Source: Pseudooctadecabacter sp. (lineage in GTDB: Bacteria; Pseudomonadota; Alphaproteobacteria; Rhodobacterales; Rhodobacteraceae). From it: a stretch of DNA of 35,663 bases. The notes below the pieces were generated by a model. The model had not been told where the DNA came from. It saw only the letters and a list, made by a program, of their open reading frames with translations, and made no database searches. Where the stretch lies: the NCBI RefSeq assembly GCF_020627745.1, contig NZ_JAHDGE010000007.1:93394-129056 (forward strand), in the 5' to 3' direction. Position 1 is the stretch's first letter, and each line of letters starts with the position of its first letter. A program made the translations under genes and the position numbers. This document shows, in pieces, positions 25,993 through 35,408 of the stretch.

Positions 25993-26475
25993 ATGGCACT
26001 GGATCGTTGGATCGCGCTCATCCTTCTGGGCATCTGCATCACCTACGGCTACACCGCTTGGTTCACGATGGACGCAGACCTTGCGCCCTTCATGCGTCGC
26101 AACCCGATCTGGCCCAGCACCTTCCCCAAAGTCCTGTCCATCTTCGGCATCGCGGCCAGCCTGATCATCCTGCTTGGTCTTGAAAAAGGCGAACAAAAGA
26201 TCGGGGAAATCGACCACCGCCGCCTCACAGATTATTTCCTCGGCCAGGCGCTGCTGCTGTTGGGCCTCATGGTTGTCTATGCCCTCTGCCTGCGTCCCTT
26301 GGGCTTTCTTGCCTCGACCTCGCTGTTCCTGATCACCGGATCGCTGATCCTGGGAGAGAGGAAATGGCACATCATGATCCCTGTGTCCCTCATCGCCACC
26401 CTCGCCGTCTGGTATCTGGTGCAAGAGGTCCTCGGCATCTTCCTACGCCCCCTGCCATATTTTATGGGAACCTGA
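25993..26475 (+). CDS. tctB: Tripartite tricarboxylate transporter small membrane subunit
   Basis: The 160-residue protein has four hydrophobic segments (about residues 7-27, 49-66, 84-118 as two, 127-145), the layout of the TctB family. It has the usual RNPIWPSTFPKVLSI stretch after the first segment. It lies between tctC and tctA, with three bases to tctA, and forms the small membrane subunit of the transporter. Confidence 0.9.
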   Translation: MALDRWIALILLGICITYGYTAWFTMDADLAPFMRRNPIWPSTFPKVLSIFGIAASLIILLGLEKGEQKIGEIDHRRLTDYFLGQALLLLGLMVVYALCLRPLGFLASTSLFLITGSLILGERKWHIMIPVSLIATLAVWYLVQEVLGIFLRPLPYFMGT

Positions 26476-26478
26476 TCC

Positions 26479-27972
26479 ATGCTCGAAGGAATCCTCATTG
26501 GCCTGCAAACGGCCCTGTCCCTGCAGAACCTGCTGGTCGTCATCGGCGGCTGTCTGATCGGCACCTTTATCGGCATGTTGCCGGGCCTTGGCCCCATGTC
26601 GATCATCGCCATCATGATCCCCGTGGCCATCACCATGGGCGATCCCTCCGCCGCGCTGATCCTTCTGGCCGGTGTGTATTACGGCGCGATCTTTGGCGGC
26701 TCCACCTCGTCCATCCTGCTGAACGCGCCGGGTGTGGCAGGGACCGTCGCGTCCTCCTTTGACGGCTACCCGATGTCGCAACAGGGCAAGGCCGGCAAGG
26801 CCCTGACCATCGCCGCCATCGCCAGTTTCGCAGGCGGCACCATCGGCGCGATCCTTCTGATGGTCTTCGCGCCCATGCTGTCGTCCGTCGCCCTGCTGTT
26901 CCACTCCCCCGAATATTTCGCCCTGATGGTCGTGGGCCTGTCCGCCATCGCGGCCTTTGCAGGTCCCGGTCAGGTCACCAAGGCGTTGCTGATGACGGTC
27001 CTTGGCCTGATCATGGCCACCGTGGGCGAAGGCGCGCTGTTCAACCTGCCCCGCTTCACCGGCGGCATCATGGATCTGCAATCGGGCTTCGGCTTCATCA
27101 CGCTGGCCATGGCCATGTTCGCCCTGCCAGAAGCAATCTTTCTGGTCCTCAAACCCAAAAACCTCGGTGAAGACGGCGGCGAGATCAAAGACCTGCGCAT
27201 CACCCGCGCAGAGGCCCGCGCGATTGCCCCCGTCATCGGACGCCAATCCATTCAGGGCTTTTTCATCGGCGTCCTGCCGGGTGCCGGTGCCACCATCGCG
27301 TCCTTTCTGGGCTACGCGGTTGAACGCAACATCGCCCCGAAACACGAACAGGAAGAATTCGGCAAAGGGTCGATCAAGGGCCTCGCCGCCCCCGAAACCG
27401 CCAACAACGCGGCCTGCACCGGGTCTTTCGTGCCCTTGCTGACGCTGGGCATCCCCGGCTCCGGCACCACGGCCATTCTGCTGGGCGCCCTCATCGCGCT
27501 CAACGTGACACCCGGCCCGCGTTTGATGGTGGATGAACCGCAAATCTTCTGGGCGGTCATCATGTCCATGTTCATCGGCAATCTGGTGTTGCTGATCCTG
27601 AACCTACCGCTCATTCCCTACATCGCCAAACTGCTGGCGATCCCCCGCAACTTCCTGATCCCGTTCATCCTGTTCTTCACCCTCATGGGGGCCTACATCG
27701 GCCAGAACAACGCCACCGAACTGCTGTTGCTTGTGGGCTTCGGCATCTGCGGCATCGCGTTGAAATTTGCGAACTATCCCCTGCCGCCCCTGCTGATCGG
27801 CTTCATCCTCGGCGGCATGATGGAGGACAACTTCTCACGCTCGATGCAGCTTTATGGCGGGGTAAACTTTGTTCTTGAACGTCCCATGACAATGATCCTG
27901 CTGCTCATCGCCGCCGCCCTGATCATCCTGCCCGTGCTGCGCACCCGAAAGGCCCGCAAAGCCGCCGCCTAA
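26479..27972 (+). CDS. tctA: Tripartite tricarboxylate transporter large membrane subunit
   Basis: TctA is the 497-residue multi-spanning channel subunit. It shows the two repeated family motifs, GTFIGMLPGLGPMS near residues 31-44 and GFFIGVLPGAGATIASF in the second half, with about ten or more hydrophobic segments. It closes the tctCBA operon and is followed by a strong rho-independent terminator. The transported acid cannot be told from sequence. Confidence 0.95.
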   Translation: MLEGILIGLQTALSLQNLLVVIGGCLIGTFIGMLPGLGPMSIIAIMIPVAITMGDPSAALILLAGVYYGAIFGGSTSSILLNAPGVAGTVASSFDGYPMSQQGKAGKALTIAAIASFAGGTIGAILLMVFAPMLSSVALLFHSPEYFALMVVGLSAIAAFAGPGQVTKALLMTVLGLIMATVGEGALFNLPRFTGGIMDLQSGFGFITLAMAMFALPEAIFLVLKPKNLGEDGGEIKDLRITRAEARAIAPVIGRQSIQGFFIGVLPGAGATIASFLGYAVERNIAPKHEQEEFGKGSIKGLAAPETANNAACTGSFVPLLTLGIPGSGTTAILLGALIALNVTPGPRLMVDEPQIFWAVIMSMFIGNLVLLILNLPLIPYIAKLLAIPRNFLIPFILFFTLMGAYIGQNNATELLLLVGFGICGIALKFANYPLPPLLIGFILGGMMEDNFSRSMQLYGGVNFVLERPMTMILLLIAAALIILPVLRTRKARKAAA

Positions 27973-27990
27973 AGGGTCATGACCAAAAGA

Positions 27991-28025
27991 AAAGGCCAGC
28001 GATCCACCCGGACGCTGGCCTTTTT
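27991..28025 (+). terminator. Rho-independent terminator of the tct operon
   Basis: AAAGGCCAGCG (27991-28001) pairs with CGCTGGCC followed by TTTTT (28013-28025), giving at least 8 GC-rich base pairs and a T-run 20 bases after the tctA stop. It also shields the minus-strand tRNA gene downstream. Confidence 0.92.
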
Positions 28026-28036
28026 CTGTGCGATTG

Positions 28037-28112
28037 TGGTGCCGCTGAAGGGACTCGAACCCCCGACCCCATCATTACGAATGACGTGCTCTACCATCTG
28101 AGCTACAGCGGC
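28037..28112 (-). tRNA. tRNA-Thr (anticodon CGT)
   Basis: The minus strand folds as a cloverleaf. The acceptor stem is GCCGCTG/CAGCGGC, the D-arm is GCTC...GAGC, and the anticodon stem CGTCA/TGATG carries loop TTCGTAA (anticodon CGT). The T-arm has loop TTCGAGT, and CCA is encoded at the 3' end (28039-28037). It reads the threonine codon ACG. No integrase or duplicated 3' end was seen near it, so it shows no sign of use as an attachment site here. Confidence 0.97.
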
Positions 28113-28154
28113 CACGGCGCGGTCTTTAGCACCGCACCAAAGCTTCGAAAAGTG

Positions 28155-29609
28155 TTATTTTTCGTCTGTGGCGCTTGCCTCGTCCTCGACGATTTCGGCG
28201 TCCACAACCGTCATATCCGTCGTGGGTGCCTCAATCTGTCCAACAATCAACGGCAGCATTTCAACGCCCGCAGGCATCGCGACCTCACCCTCTGGCGGCT
28301 CACGCCAGGACAGGGTGTCAAAGCCCATGCAGTTGGCGCAGACAGGCTCCCACGCTTGATGGATGTGCTGGCAGTTGTCACAAATCCACTGGGGGCCACG
28401 CGGCGCGGTCAGCGCCTTGGCCAGCCAGCCGCGCACCACCGCATCGGCAGACCCTTCGCCCCGTTCAATCGCCGCCATAATCGTCAGGCTGCGGGCCGTG
28501 GGGTGTTCAGCCACAAGTTCGGTGATGGTGCGCCGCGCCTCGGGGAAATCTTCCGCCGCGATGTAAAGTTCCGCCAACAGCATCTTTGTTTCAGGATGGT
28601 CGGGATGCACCTTCGTCAACGCCCGGAACCGTTTCAGCCGCGCCGCTGCATCCTCATCGGGTTCAATCGCCGCATAGGCCGCAGCCAGATCAGGGTGCGG
28701 GGCCACATCCCACGCCTTTTTCACAACCCGCGTGGCCGCCCGTTTGTTGTCTTTTTCAAGATACATCTCCGACGCCATCACAGCCGCCGGGATCAGATCA
28801 GGGGACATGCGGTTGGCCTCGATCGCGGCCTCCTGCGCTTCGATGGTCTGGCCGTCGTCCAGAATACCCTTCGCCTCTGACAGCGCCAAAACCGCATCAC
28901 GGCGACGGTGCACATTGCGCGGCAACTGCCCTGTCTTCAGCTTGGCCGTCAACGTCTGGCGGGCGCCTTTCCAGTCCGCCTTTTCCGCCTGCAACCGCAA
29001 CAAGGTGTCCTGCGTTTCCACATGCTTGGGCTTGATCGCGAACGCCTTTTCGGCCAGCGCCAGCGCGGTGTCCGTATCCCCGTCCTCAAGCTTCTGTTTC
29101 ATGATCCCGCGCACGCCGACAAACCGCGTGCGCTCGTCCTCCAGCAACTTGCGATAGGTGGCCTCGGCGGTCTTGCGATCACCCGCCAGTTCTGCGGCCT
29201 GTGCGGTCAGCAGGTTGGTCAGTTCGGGCCGTTCCAGATACTTTTCCGCACGGTTCGCCTTGGCCATCGCCAGCCGCCCTTCACCAGACGCCAGCGCCAT
29301 CATCCCTTCGGACAATGCTTCAAACCCCTTGCGTTCCCGGTTGCGCGAAAAGTACCGCGAAATCGCTGTCTCGTCACCGTTGAGAAACTTGAACGTGGCA
29401 ATCGCCAACCCGATCAGTTTGAACACCAACCAGACAAGTGCCACAAACACCACCAGCGCGACAAACAGCTCAAGCACCGACAACGTCGCCGCCTGCCCCC
29501 CGATGTCAAAGGTGGCGCTGCCATCCATATCCATCAGCATCGTCGCGCCGAACGTGACAGCCATGACAACCGCAACGAAGGCCAAAATCTTTATAAGGGA
29601 CCAGAGCAT
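28155..29609 (-). CDS. hemY: HemY-type TPR membrane protein with C-terminal zinc ribbon
   Basis: The 484-residue protein has two N-terminal membrane segments (about residues 5-25 and 43-66), the HemY N-terminal domain (RNRERKGFEALSEGMMALASG), several tetratricopeptide repeats, and a C-terminal CDNC...CANC zinc ribbon near residues 409-425. This is not the oxygen-dependent protoporphyrinogen oxidase also called HemY. It is the TPR protein usually encoded beside hemD, whose exact role in heme or envelope work is unclear. TPR repeats plus a rubredoxin-like ribbon recall LapB. It ends the hemD-mic60-hemY operon, 17 bases after its neighbour. Confidence 0.88.
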   Translation of the reverse strand: MLWSLIKILAFVAVVMAVTFGATMLMDMDGSATFDIGGQAATLSVLELFVALVVFVALVWLVFKLIGLAIATFKFLNGDETAISRYFSRNRERKGFEALSEGMMALASGEGRLAMAKANRAEKYLERPELTNLLTAQAAELAGDRKTAEATYRKLLEDERTRFVGVRGIMKQKLEDGDTDTALALAEKAFAIKPKHVETQDTLLRLQAEKADWKGARQTLTAKLKTGQLPRNVHRRRDAVLALSEAKGILDDGQTIEAQEAAIEANRMSPDLIPAAVMASEMYLEKDNKRAATRVVKKAWDVAPHPDLAAAYAAIEPDEDAAARLKRFRALTKVHPDHPETKMLLAELYIAAEDFPEARRTITELVAEHPTARSLTIMAAIERGEGSADAVVRGWLAKALTAPRGPQWICDNCQHIHQAWEPVCANCMGFDTLSWREPPEGEVAMPAGVEMLPLIVGQIEAPTTDMTVVDAEIVEDEASATDEK

Positions 29610-29626
29610 GAATACGCAGCTTTCAG

Positions 29627-30835
29627 TTATTGATATGTTTCGGACAGGTCGGAAATCGCGTTAAGGACGTCCGCGCGTTCCTGCGCGCGTGCGGTCCAGT
29701 CGGTCAGATCGGCGCGCACCACCTCGGGCAGGGTCTCGATCTCGGCCAGTGCATCGGCCACACGGCCTTCTTTCACAGCGGCCTCGGCGCGCGACAGAAC
29801 CGCATCCGGCTCCGGCCCGTCTTTCGGCTGGGTGGACCGCACGTCAAACTGGTTTCGCAAAAATCCACCAATCCCGCTCGCCTCACCGGACACACCTTCT
29901 GACCGCGCCACAGCAAGGGCGGATCGTGCCGCCGCAGGAAAATCAGCGGCAAGGCCCGCGGTGGTCGCAACGCCCGTGTCTGCCGCATCACTCAGGGCGG
30001 GCGGCACCGCCACGTCCAGATCGGACAAAGCATCCGCAAAGGGGGACCCTGTCTCGACCGCGGCTGCAATCCGGTTCAGGGCGGCGCGTGCCTGCGCAGC
30101 TTCGGCTGCAGCCAGCGCTTCCTGCTCCAGACGCGATGCCTCTTCGCGGGCAGCGGCCAGATCGGCCTCCGCCTGCGCCGCAGCACCCATCACGGCATTC
30201 TGACGGTCGCTCAACTCCGCACGCAGGTCATCCAGCTCGCTCTGAAACGCAGCAAGGGCGGTGTCGGACAACGTTCCGTCCGCATTCGGCTGGCGTTCAA
30301 CCGCGTCAATCCGGTCCGCCAGATCACCGATCTGGCCTTCCAGCGCGGATGTGGCCGCATTGGCCGCCTCTGCCGCCTGCGCAATTTGTGCCTCAAGTGC
30401 GGAAAAATCCGGCGCTGGCAGAGTGTCCAGCCGGTCCTGCAATGCAGCAATCCGGTCGTCCTGCGCCTCGAACCGGGCGGATGTGTCATCTGTCGACGTA
30501 TATTCGGAAATGGCATATCCGATGGCGCCTGCCGCCACACCACCCAGCAACAACATCAGAAATCCGCCGCTGCCTGTCGACTGTCGCACAGGCTCCGGCT
30601 CCGGCGTGGGTTCGGGCAGGGTTTCGGGAGGCGTGGTATCATCCAGAACTTCGCCGTCAGCAGGGGCGTCTACCTCGGCCTCGTCCTCCGGCGGCTCGTG
30701 GCTCTCGTCCACAATCTCGGCGTCTTCAATCGCGTCAACGCCGGATTGATCCGCGTCACCATCCGGCTGATCACCGGCCTGTGCACCGTCGATCTTGTCG
30801 TCATTATTCATCGGAGATTTGGCCACGTCTGCCAC
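29627..30835 (-). CDS. Mic60/mitofilin homologue
   Basis: The 402-residue protein has the layout of alphaproteobacterial mitofilins. An acidic, Pro-rich N-terminus (residues 1-85) precedes a single membrane segment near 90-110 (FLMLLLGGVAAGAIGYAIS) and a long coiled coil rich in Ala, Glu and Gln. A C-terminal mitofilin-like region (RNQFDVRSTQP, LSRAEAAVKEGR, WTARAQERADV) follows. In alphaproteobacteria Mic60 bends membranes and has been linked to intracytoplasmic membranes, which matters in a phototroph. It lies between hemD and hemY, the usual neighbours. The start is a GTG at 30835 with AAGG 6 bases upstream; an ATG at 30811 is an alternative. Confidence 0.88.
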   Translation of the reverse strand: MADVAKSPMNNDDKIDGAQAGDQPDGDADQSGVDAIEDAEIVDESHEPPEDEAEVDAPADGEVLDDTTPPETLPEPTPEPEPVRQSTGSGGFLMLLLGGVAAGAIGYAISEYTSTDDTSARFEAQDDRIAALQDRLDTLPAPDFSALEAQIAQAAEAANAATSALEGQIGDLADRIDAVERQPNADGTLSDTALAAFQSELDDLRAELSDRQNAVMGAAAQAEADLAAAREEASRLEQEALAAAEAAQARAALNRIAAAVETGSPFADALSDLDVAVPPALSDAADTGVATTAGLAADFPAAARSALAVARSEGVSGEASGIGGFLRNQFDVRSTQPKDGPEPDAVLSRAEAAVKEGRVADALAEIETLPEVVRADLTDWTARAQERADVLNAISDLSETYQ

Positions 30836-30898
30836 CCACTACCTTACGTTCGAGCCTGAGCGCCCATCGTTCCACTGTATATCCCGCCTGACAGACCC

Positions 30899-31588
30899 TC
30901 AAGCGATCAAACGCGCCACCGCCTGCGTCATTGATGCAAGGTTCGGGGTCTCAACGACCGTCATGTCGAAAGGTTGCATGGCGTCGAACGTGTCCGCAAC
31001 CTTCGTGCTGATCGCCACGATATGCGCCTGCGCCATGGGGATCTGCCAATCCCGCAAAATAGACCCTGTTTCGGCGGAAAAGACGGGAAGAACGAAGGGC
31101 CGCCCGTTCTTGAAAAGCGCGCGCAGTCCGTCCGGCGGCGGCTGTCGCACCTTGCGGTATGTCACCACTTCGCGACACGTCAGACCCGCTGCGGTCAGAC
31201 GCGCACTGACGTCACCGTAAGAATTTTCCCCCCGAAGGTGCACAAGTGTTCCGGACGGAGCCTGCCCAAGAATCATCACCACCAAAGCATCGGCATTGCC
31301 CTGTGCGCTGCACGCGGCGTACCCCTTTTGCGCCGCCGCAGCGGCTGTAACATCGCCCACACACCACGCCACGCGGCCCATCCCCTCGGGGGCGGTTGCA
31401 ACGCCTGCCTTTGATGTGAAAATCGCACCATCAAATGTCGGGATATTGTGCTCCAAAGCCTCGATCCCGAAGGCGGGTGCGATGGCCGGTTCGAAAACAC
31501 GGCCTGTCGCCTGCAACTGCGCTACAAACGCGGTTGCGTCCTCTTTTGGCCGTGTGACCAGTACGATCGGATTTTGGTACGGGGCCAC
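30899..31588 (-). CDS. hemD: Uroporphyrinogen-III synthase
   Basis: HemD closes the tetrapyrrole ring of hydroxymethylbilane into uroporphyrinogen III, feeding both heme and bacteriochlorophyll. The 229-residue protein opens with [13 protein letters not shown] and has FTSKAGV and the late FSAETGS segment typical of this weakly conserved family. The start is a GTG at 31588, with GGAG about 8 bases upstream. It is divergent from tsaD and leads the mic60-hemY group. Confidence 0.9.
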   Translation of the reverse strand: MAPYQNPIVLVTRPKEDATAFVAQLQATGRVFEPAIAPAFGIEALEHNIPTFDGAIFTSKAGVATAPEGMGRVAWCVGDVTAAAAAQKGYAACSAQGNADALVVMILGQAPSGTLVHLRGENSYGDVSARLTAAGLTCREVVTYRKVRQPPPDGLRALFKNGRPFVLPVFSAETGSILRDWQIPMAQAHIVAISTKVADTFDAMQPFDMTVVETPNLASMTQAVARLIA

Positions 31589-31668
31589 TGCGACACTCCC
31601 CAGCCATTGTGGCGATAAGGGGCAAGTGTTACCTGCATATCATCCCGACGCAAGCAACGGCGCCTCCT

Positions 31669-32763
31669 ATGCCCCAGACCCGCACGATCCTCGGCATCGA
31701 AAGCAGCTGTGACGACACAGCCGCCGCAATCCTGCGCGGCACACCGGAACAGGCCGACATCCTGTCCAACACGGTCTTCACCCAGACACAGGCGCACGCC
31801 GCATTTGGCGGGATCGTACCGGAAATTGCGGCGCGCGCGCATGCGGAAAAGATTGATATTGTGGTGGAACAGTCTCTGATTGCCGCCAATGTCACGCTTG
31901 CCGATATTGATGCCATCGCCGTGACCGCTGGGCCGGGCCTGATTGGCGGCGTTCTGTCCGGTGTCATGTGCGCCAAGGGTCTCGCGGCTGCGACCGGCAC
32001 GCCCTTGATCGGGGTCAACCACCTTGCGGGCCATGCCCTGACCCCGCAGCTTACAAACAGAATTGCATTTCCCTATCTGATGCTTCTGGTGTCCGGTGGC
32101 CACTGTCAGTTCCTGTTGGTCGAAGGGCCGGACACCTACACCCGCCTTGGCGGCACCATTGATGACGCCCCGGGGGAGGCTTTCGACAAAACCGCCCGCA
32201 TCCTCGGCCTTCCGCAACCCGGTGGGCCATCGGTGGAACATGAAGCGAAGACAGGACATCCCGACGCATACGCCCTGCCGCGGCCTCTTTTGAACAGGGA
32301 TGACTGCAATATGTCTTTCTCGGGTTTGAAAACCGCAATCCTGCGCGCCCGCGACGACGTCGTCTCTCAACATGGCGGCCTGCCCCGTCAGGCCCGCGCG
32401 GATTTGTGCGCCAGCTTTCAATCCGCCATAACGGATGTCCTCACCCATAAATCACGTCGGGCCCTCGTGGCGGCCCGTGCCATAAACCCCGATGTGCAGG
32501 TTTTCGCGGTCGCAGGGGGCGTTGCCGCCAACACCGCCATCCGGACGGCGTTACAGGAACTTTGTGCCGAAACAGAGACTGATTTCGTGGCCCCGCCAAT
32601 GGCGCTGTGTACGGATAACGCCGCCATGATCGCCTTTGTGGGTCTGCACAAACTGTCATCAGGCCAGACCGACGATCTGTCACTGACCGCGCGGCCCCGC
32701 TGGCCTCTCGACCAGATCAGCCCCACTCTGCTGGGCAGCGGAAAAAAGGGGGCGAAAGCATGA
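31669..32763 (+). CDS. tsaD: tRNA N6-threonylcarbamoyladenosine synthase subunit TsaD
   Basis: TsaD transfers threonylcarbamoyl to A37 of tRNAs that read ANN codons. The 364-residue protein starts [12 protein letters not shown] and carries the metal-binding HLAGH (His118 and His122) and the ASKH-fold nucleotide motifs ([20 protein letters not shown]). I chose the ATG at 31669, which gives the usual N-terminus ([15 protein letters not shown]), over a start 60 bases upstream. Its stop overlaps gpsA by ATGA. Confidence 0.96.
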   Translation: MPQTRTILGIESSCDDTAAAILRGTPEQADILSNTVFTQTQAHAAFGGIVPEIAARAHAEKIDIVVEQSLIAANVTLADIDAIAVTAGPGLIGGVLSGVMCAKGLAAATGTPLIGVNHLAGHALTPQLTNRIAFPYLMLLVSGGHCQFLLVEGPDTYTRLGGTIDDAPGEAFDKTARILGLPQPGGPSVEHEAKTGHPDAYALPRPLLNRDDCNMSFSGLKTAILRARDDVVSQHGGLPRQARADLCASFQSAITDVLTHKSRRALVAARAINPDVQVFAVAGGVAANTAIRTALQELCAETETDFVAPPMALCTDNAAMIAFVGLHKLSSGQTDDLSLTARPRWPLDQISPTLLGSGKKGAKA

Positions 32764-33713
32764 AAATCGCAGTGGCCGGCGCCGGCGCATTCGGAACAGG
32801 TCTGGCCATTGCCCTGGCCGCAAACGGCCCGGTCATCCTTTGGGCGCGTACGCCCGGTGACATGCAGCAATCGCGCGAAAACACCTCGCGACTTCCCGGA
32901 CATATGCTGCCTGACACCATCACCGTTACCGGCGACCTCGACACCCTGATGGCGGCCGACATTATCCTTCTGGCGATCCCGACACAGAAACTGGGTGCGT
33001 GGCTCAAGACCCATGCCGATGCCCTGCGTGGCAAATATCTGGTGGCGTGCTGCAAGGGCATTGATCAAGGCACCTTGCGCGGTCCGGTCGCGCTGATTGA
33101 AACATGCGTGCCCGATGCCACCGCTGCCATGCTCACCGGCCCCAGCTTTGCCACCGACATTGCCGCGCACCTGCCCACCGCCCTGACACTGGCCTGCGCG
33201 GACGAAACGAAGGGCGCAAGCCTTCAGGGCGTCCTGTCCACGCCGACCCTTCGTCTTTACCTCAGCACCGACGTCATCGGTGCCGAACTGGGCGGCGCCC
33301 TTAAAAACGTCATCGCAATCGCCTGCGGCGTCTGCATGGGTGCCGGTTTCGGCGAAAGCGCACGCGCCGCCGTTATCACCAGAGGGTTCGCCGAAATCCG
33401 CCGCATCGGCGCGTCCCTCGGGGCGGACCCTGAAACGCTCACGGGCCTTTCGGGCTTCGGGGATCTGGCGCTGACCTGCACCTCCGATGCCTCTCGCAAC
33501 TACCGCTTCGGGCAATCCATCGGTGCCCAAAGCGACTTTGACCCGACCACAACAGTCGAAGGCGCGGCGACAGCAATTTCAGTCACAAACCTTGCCAAAC
33601 AGCACGATCTGGACCTGCCGATCTGCTCGGTTGTCGCGGCATTGTCCGACGGGTCCATGACCCCCGATGTGGCGCTTGCCACCCTTCTCTCCCGCCCCTT
33701 ACGAAAGGAATAG
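32760..33713 (+). CDS. gpsA: Glycerol-3-phosphate dehydrogenase [NAD(P)+]
   Basis: GpsA makes sn-glycerol 3-phosphate for phospholipids from dihydroxyacetone phosphate. The 317-residue protein has the N-terminal [10 protein letters not shown] dinucleotide motif (7-16), CCKGID near 97-102, GPSFATDIA, and the substrate-binding [15 protein letters not shown] with catalytic Lys. It overlaps tsaD by four bases and sits three bases before the YciI gene. It is biosynthetic, unlike the catabolic glpD at 15697-17274. Confidence 0.96.
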   Translation: MKIAVAGAGAFGTGLAIALAANGPVILWARTPGDMQQSRENTSRLPGHMLPDTITVTGDLDTLMAADIILLAIPTQKLGAWLKTHADALRGKYLVACCKGIDQGTLRGPVALIETCVPDATAAMLTGPSFATDIAAHLPTALTLACADETKGASLQGVLSTPTLRLYLSTDVIGAELGGALKNVIAIACGVCMGAGFGESARAAVITRGFAEIRRIGASLGADPETLTGLSGFGDLALTCTSDASRNYRFGQSIGAQSDFDPTTTVEGAATAISVTNLAKQHDLDLPICSVVAALSDGSMTPDVALATLLSRPLRKE

Positions 33714-33716
33714 CCC

Positions 33717-33989
33717 ATGCGCTTTGCCGTCATCACCCGTGATAAACCGGACGCCCTGCAAATCCGTCTTGATACCCGCGACGCCCACCTTGCCTACATC
33801 AAGGACACCGGCGTCGTTGAAATGGCCGGTCCCTTTCTCGACCCCGAAGGCACCATGTGCGGGTCCCTCATTATCCTGACAGTCGACAGCCTGTCGGCGG
33901 CGCAGTCATGGGCCGACAACGACCCCTACGCAAAGGCGGGCCTGTTCAAACACGTCCGCGTGGAAGAATGGAAAAAGGTCATCGGCTGA
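33717..33989 (+). CDS. YciI-family protein
   Basis: The 90-residue protein belongs to the YciI/YCII alpha-beta barrel family, with the conserved RDAHLAYIKDTG (His24) and DPYAKAGLF. The family lacks a clear general function. Its TGA overlaps the EVE gene start (ATGA-type overlap at 33989), and it is in the tsaD-gpsA operon. Confidence 0.88.
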   Translation: MRFAVITRDKPDALQIRLDTRDAHLAYIKDTGVVEMAGPFLDPEGTMCGSLIILTVDSLSAAQSWADNDPYAKAGLFKHVRVEEWKKVIG

Positions 33990-34408
33990 TGCGGTACTGG
34001 CTGTTCAAATCCGAACCCTCCACATGGGGCTGGGACCAACAGGTCGCAAAAGGCGACGCCGGAGAGGAATGGGACGGCGTCCGCAACTATCAGGCCCGCA
34101 ATTTCATGCGCGACATGTCGGTCGGCGATCTGGGGTTCTTCTATCATTCACAAAAAGAACGCGCCGTTGTCGGCATCGTCGAAGTCTGCGCCGCAGCCCA
34201 CCCCGACAGCACCACCGACGACGACCGGTGGGACTGCGTGGACATCAAGGCGGTCCGCCCCTTTGCAACGCCTGTTAATCTTGACCAGATCAAGGCAGAT
34301 GACCGGCTCTCCGACATGATCCTCGTCAAGAACTCCCGCTTGTCCGTCCAACCTGTGACGAAAGACGAATGGACAATCATCTGCGCGCTTGGAAACACAA
34401 AATCCTAG
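33989..34408 (+). CDS. EVE domain-containing protein
   Basis: The 139-residue protein is an EVE (PUA-like) domain along its whole length: YWLFKSEPSTWGWDQQ at the start, WDGVRNYQARNFMRDM, then VGDLGFFYHS. EVE domains bind modified bases in DNA or RNA. The ATG at 33989 overlaps the YciI stop; an earlier in-frame start would run inside that gene. Proximity to tsaD, a tRNA-modification gene, is suggestive of an RNA role but not proof. Confidence 0.9.
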   Translation: MRYWLFKSEPSTWGWDQQVAKGDAGEEWDGVRNYQARNFMRDMSVGDLGFFYHSQKERAVVGIVEVCAAAHPDSTTDDDRWDCVDIKAVRPFATPVNLDQIKADDRLSDMILVKNSRLSVQPVTKDEWTIICALGNTKS

Positions 34409-34464
34409 TCACACGGCGGTTCTCTTGTCACCATAGGTCCCGATAGCCAAAGAAGGGACAAGCT

Positions 34465-34860
34465 ATGGGAATTCTTGCAATCATCATCGGCGCTGCCGCC
34501 AGCTTTGCGTTCGGGGCACTGTGGTACGGTATCTTTTCAGACAGCTGGAAACAGGCCAGTCAGGTTCCTCTTGATGCCGAAGGCAACCCGCAGAACATGC
34601 GCAGCCCCGTGCCCTATGTCACCTGTGCCATCGCCCTGATCCTTGTGGCGGGCATGATGCGGCACAGTTTTGCCACGGCCGGCATTGATACGTTGGGTAA
34701 GGGTATTCTGTCGGGCGCGGGCGTTGGATTGTTCTTCGTCACGCCATGGATTGCACTGTTTCACGGATACTCCATGCATTCGCACAAACTGACGTTGATC
34801 AACGGCGGCTACGCCACCATCGGCTGCGCAATCATCGGGGCGGCGCTGACCCTGCTGTAA
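34465..34860 (+). CDS. DUF1761 membrane protein
   Basis: The 131-residue protein has four hydrophobic segments and the DUF1761 pattern (GALWYGIFSDSWKQ near 17-30, then a central segment and a final GGYATIGCAIIGAAL). Function is unknown. A good ribosome site (AAGGGA) precedes the ATG. A hairpin terminator shared with the convergent DUF2853 gene follows. Confidence 0.8.
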   Translation: MGILAIIIGAAASFAFGALWYGIFSDSWKQASQVPLDAEGNPQNMRSPVPYVTCAIALILVAGMMRHSFATAGIDTLGKGILSGAGVGLFFVTPWIALFHGYSMHSHKLTLINGGYATIGCAIIGAALTLL

Positions 34861-34917
34861 CGCCTGTGCCGGACGGTGGGCCAATCCCCGTGCAGGATCA
34901 GGCCATTCCGGAAACAA

Positions 34918-34945
34918 AAATGCCCGCCGGATCAGGCGGGCATTT
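34918..34945 (-). terminator. Terminator between convergent DUF1761 and DUF2853 genes
   Basis: AAATGCCCGCC (34918-34928) and GGCGGGCATTT (34935-34945) make an 11-bp perfect stem with a 6-base loop. On the minus strand it is followed by a five-T run, so it mainly ends the DUF2853 transcript. On the plus strand only three T residues follow, giving weaker termination of DUF1761. Confidence 0.88.
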
Positions 34946-34962
34946 GCGCAAGGTACCGGACC

Positions 34963-35304
34963 TTACTTGTAGACGGATTCTTTGCCGAAATGCTTTGTCA
35001 GCATGTAATAGATCACAGCGCGAAATTTGTTCCGCTCCGACCGGCCATAGGTCTCGATCACGGATTCGATCGCTTCCATCAGTTGCGGACCATCGGACAG
35101 GCCCAGCTTTTTCATCAGAAAGTTCTTTTTGACCGTCTCGAGTTCGGCGGGCTGGCCGGCTGCAACAGTGGACGAATCCGCGTTGTAAATAGAAGGCCCG
35201 CACCCGATGGTCACTTTCGTCAACAGGTCCATATCCGGCGTCATGCCGCATTTGTTTTTCAGGTCGTCCGCATATTTCTGGATCAACTCGTCACGTTTGC
35301 TCAT
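34963..35304 (-). CDS. DUF2853 family protein
   Basis: The 113-residue soluble protein is recognisable as DUF2853 (KYADDLKNKCG, ELETVKKNFLMKKLGL, YGRSERNKFRAVIYYMLTKHFGKE). Function is unknown. The ATG at 35304 has GGTGGGAG upstream. It is a single-gene unit with its own terminator. Confidence 0.85.
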   Translation of the reverse strand: MSKRDELIQKYADDLKNKCGMTPDMDLLTKVTIGCGPSIYNADSSTVAAGQPAELETVKKNFLMKKLGLSDGPQLMEAIESVIETYGRSERNKFRAVIYYMLTKHFGKESVYK

Positions 35305-35408
35305 GGTATTCTCCCACCTTTGTTTGCGCCGCTCGTCGGCGTTAAAGAAATGTTAAAGCCTGATTCGCTGAACGCAAAGGGAAAACCATAAACGGGTTTC
35401 CCCGCAGA

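Noticed and set aside
26443-27543. A 366-codon minus-strand open frame opposite tctA and tctB
   Set aside because: Its Gly/Gln/Asp-rich composition and antisense location to conserved membrane proteins mark it as a shadow frame.
28037-28112. tRNA-Thr as an integration site for a mobile element
   Set aside because: No integrase, no repeat of the tRNA 3' end and no change in gene content was seen around it.
28113-28154. Short inverted repeat GCGGT/ACCGC as a terminator of the hemD operon
   Set aside because: Only five base pairs and no T-run on the minus strand follow, so it is too weak to call.
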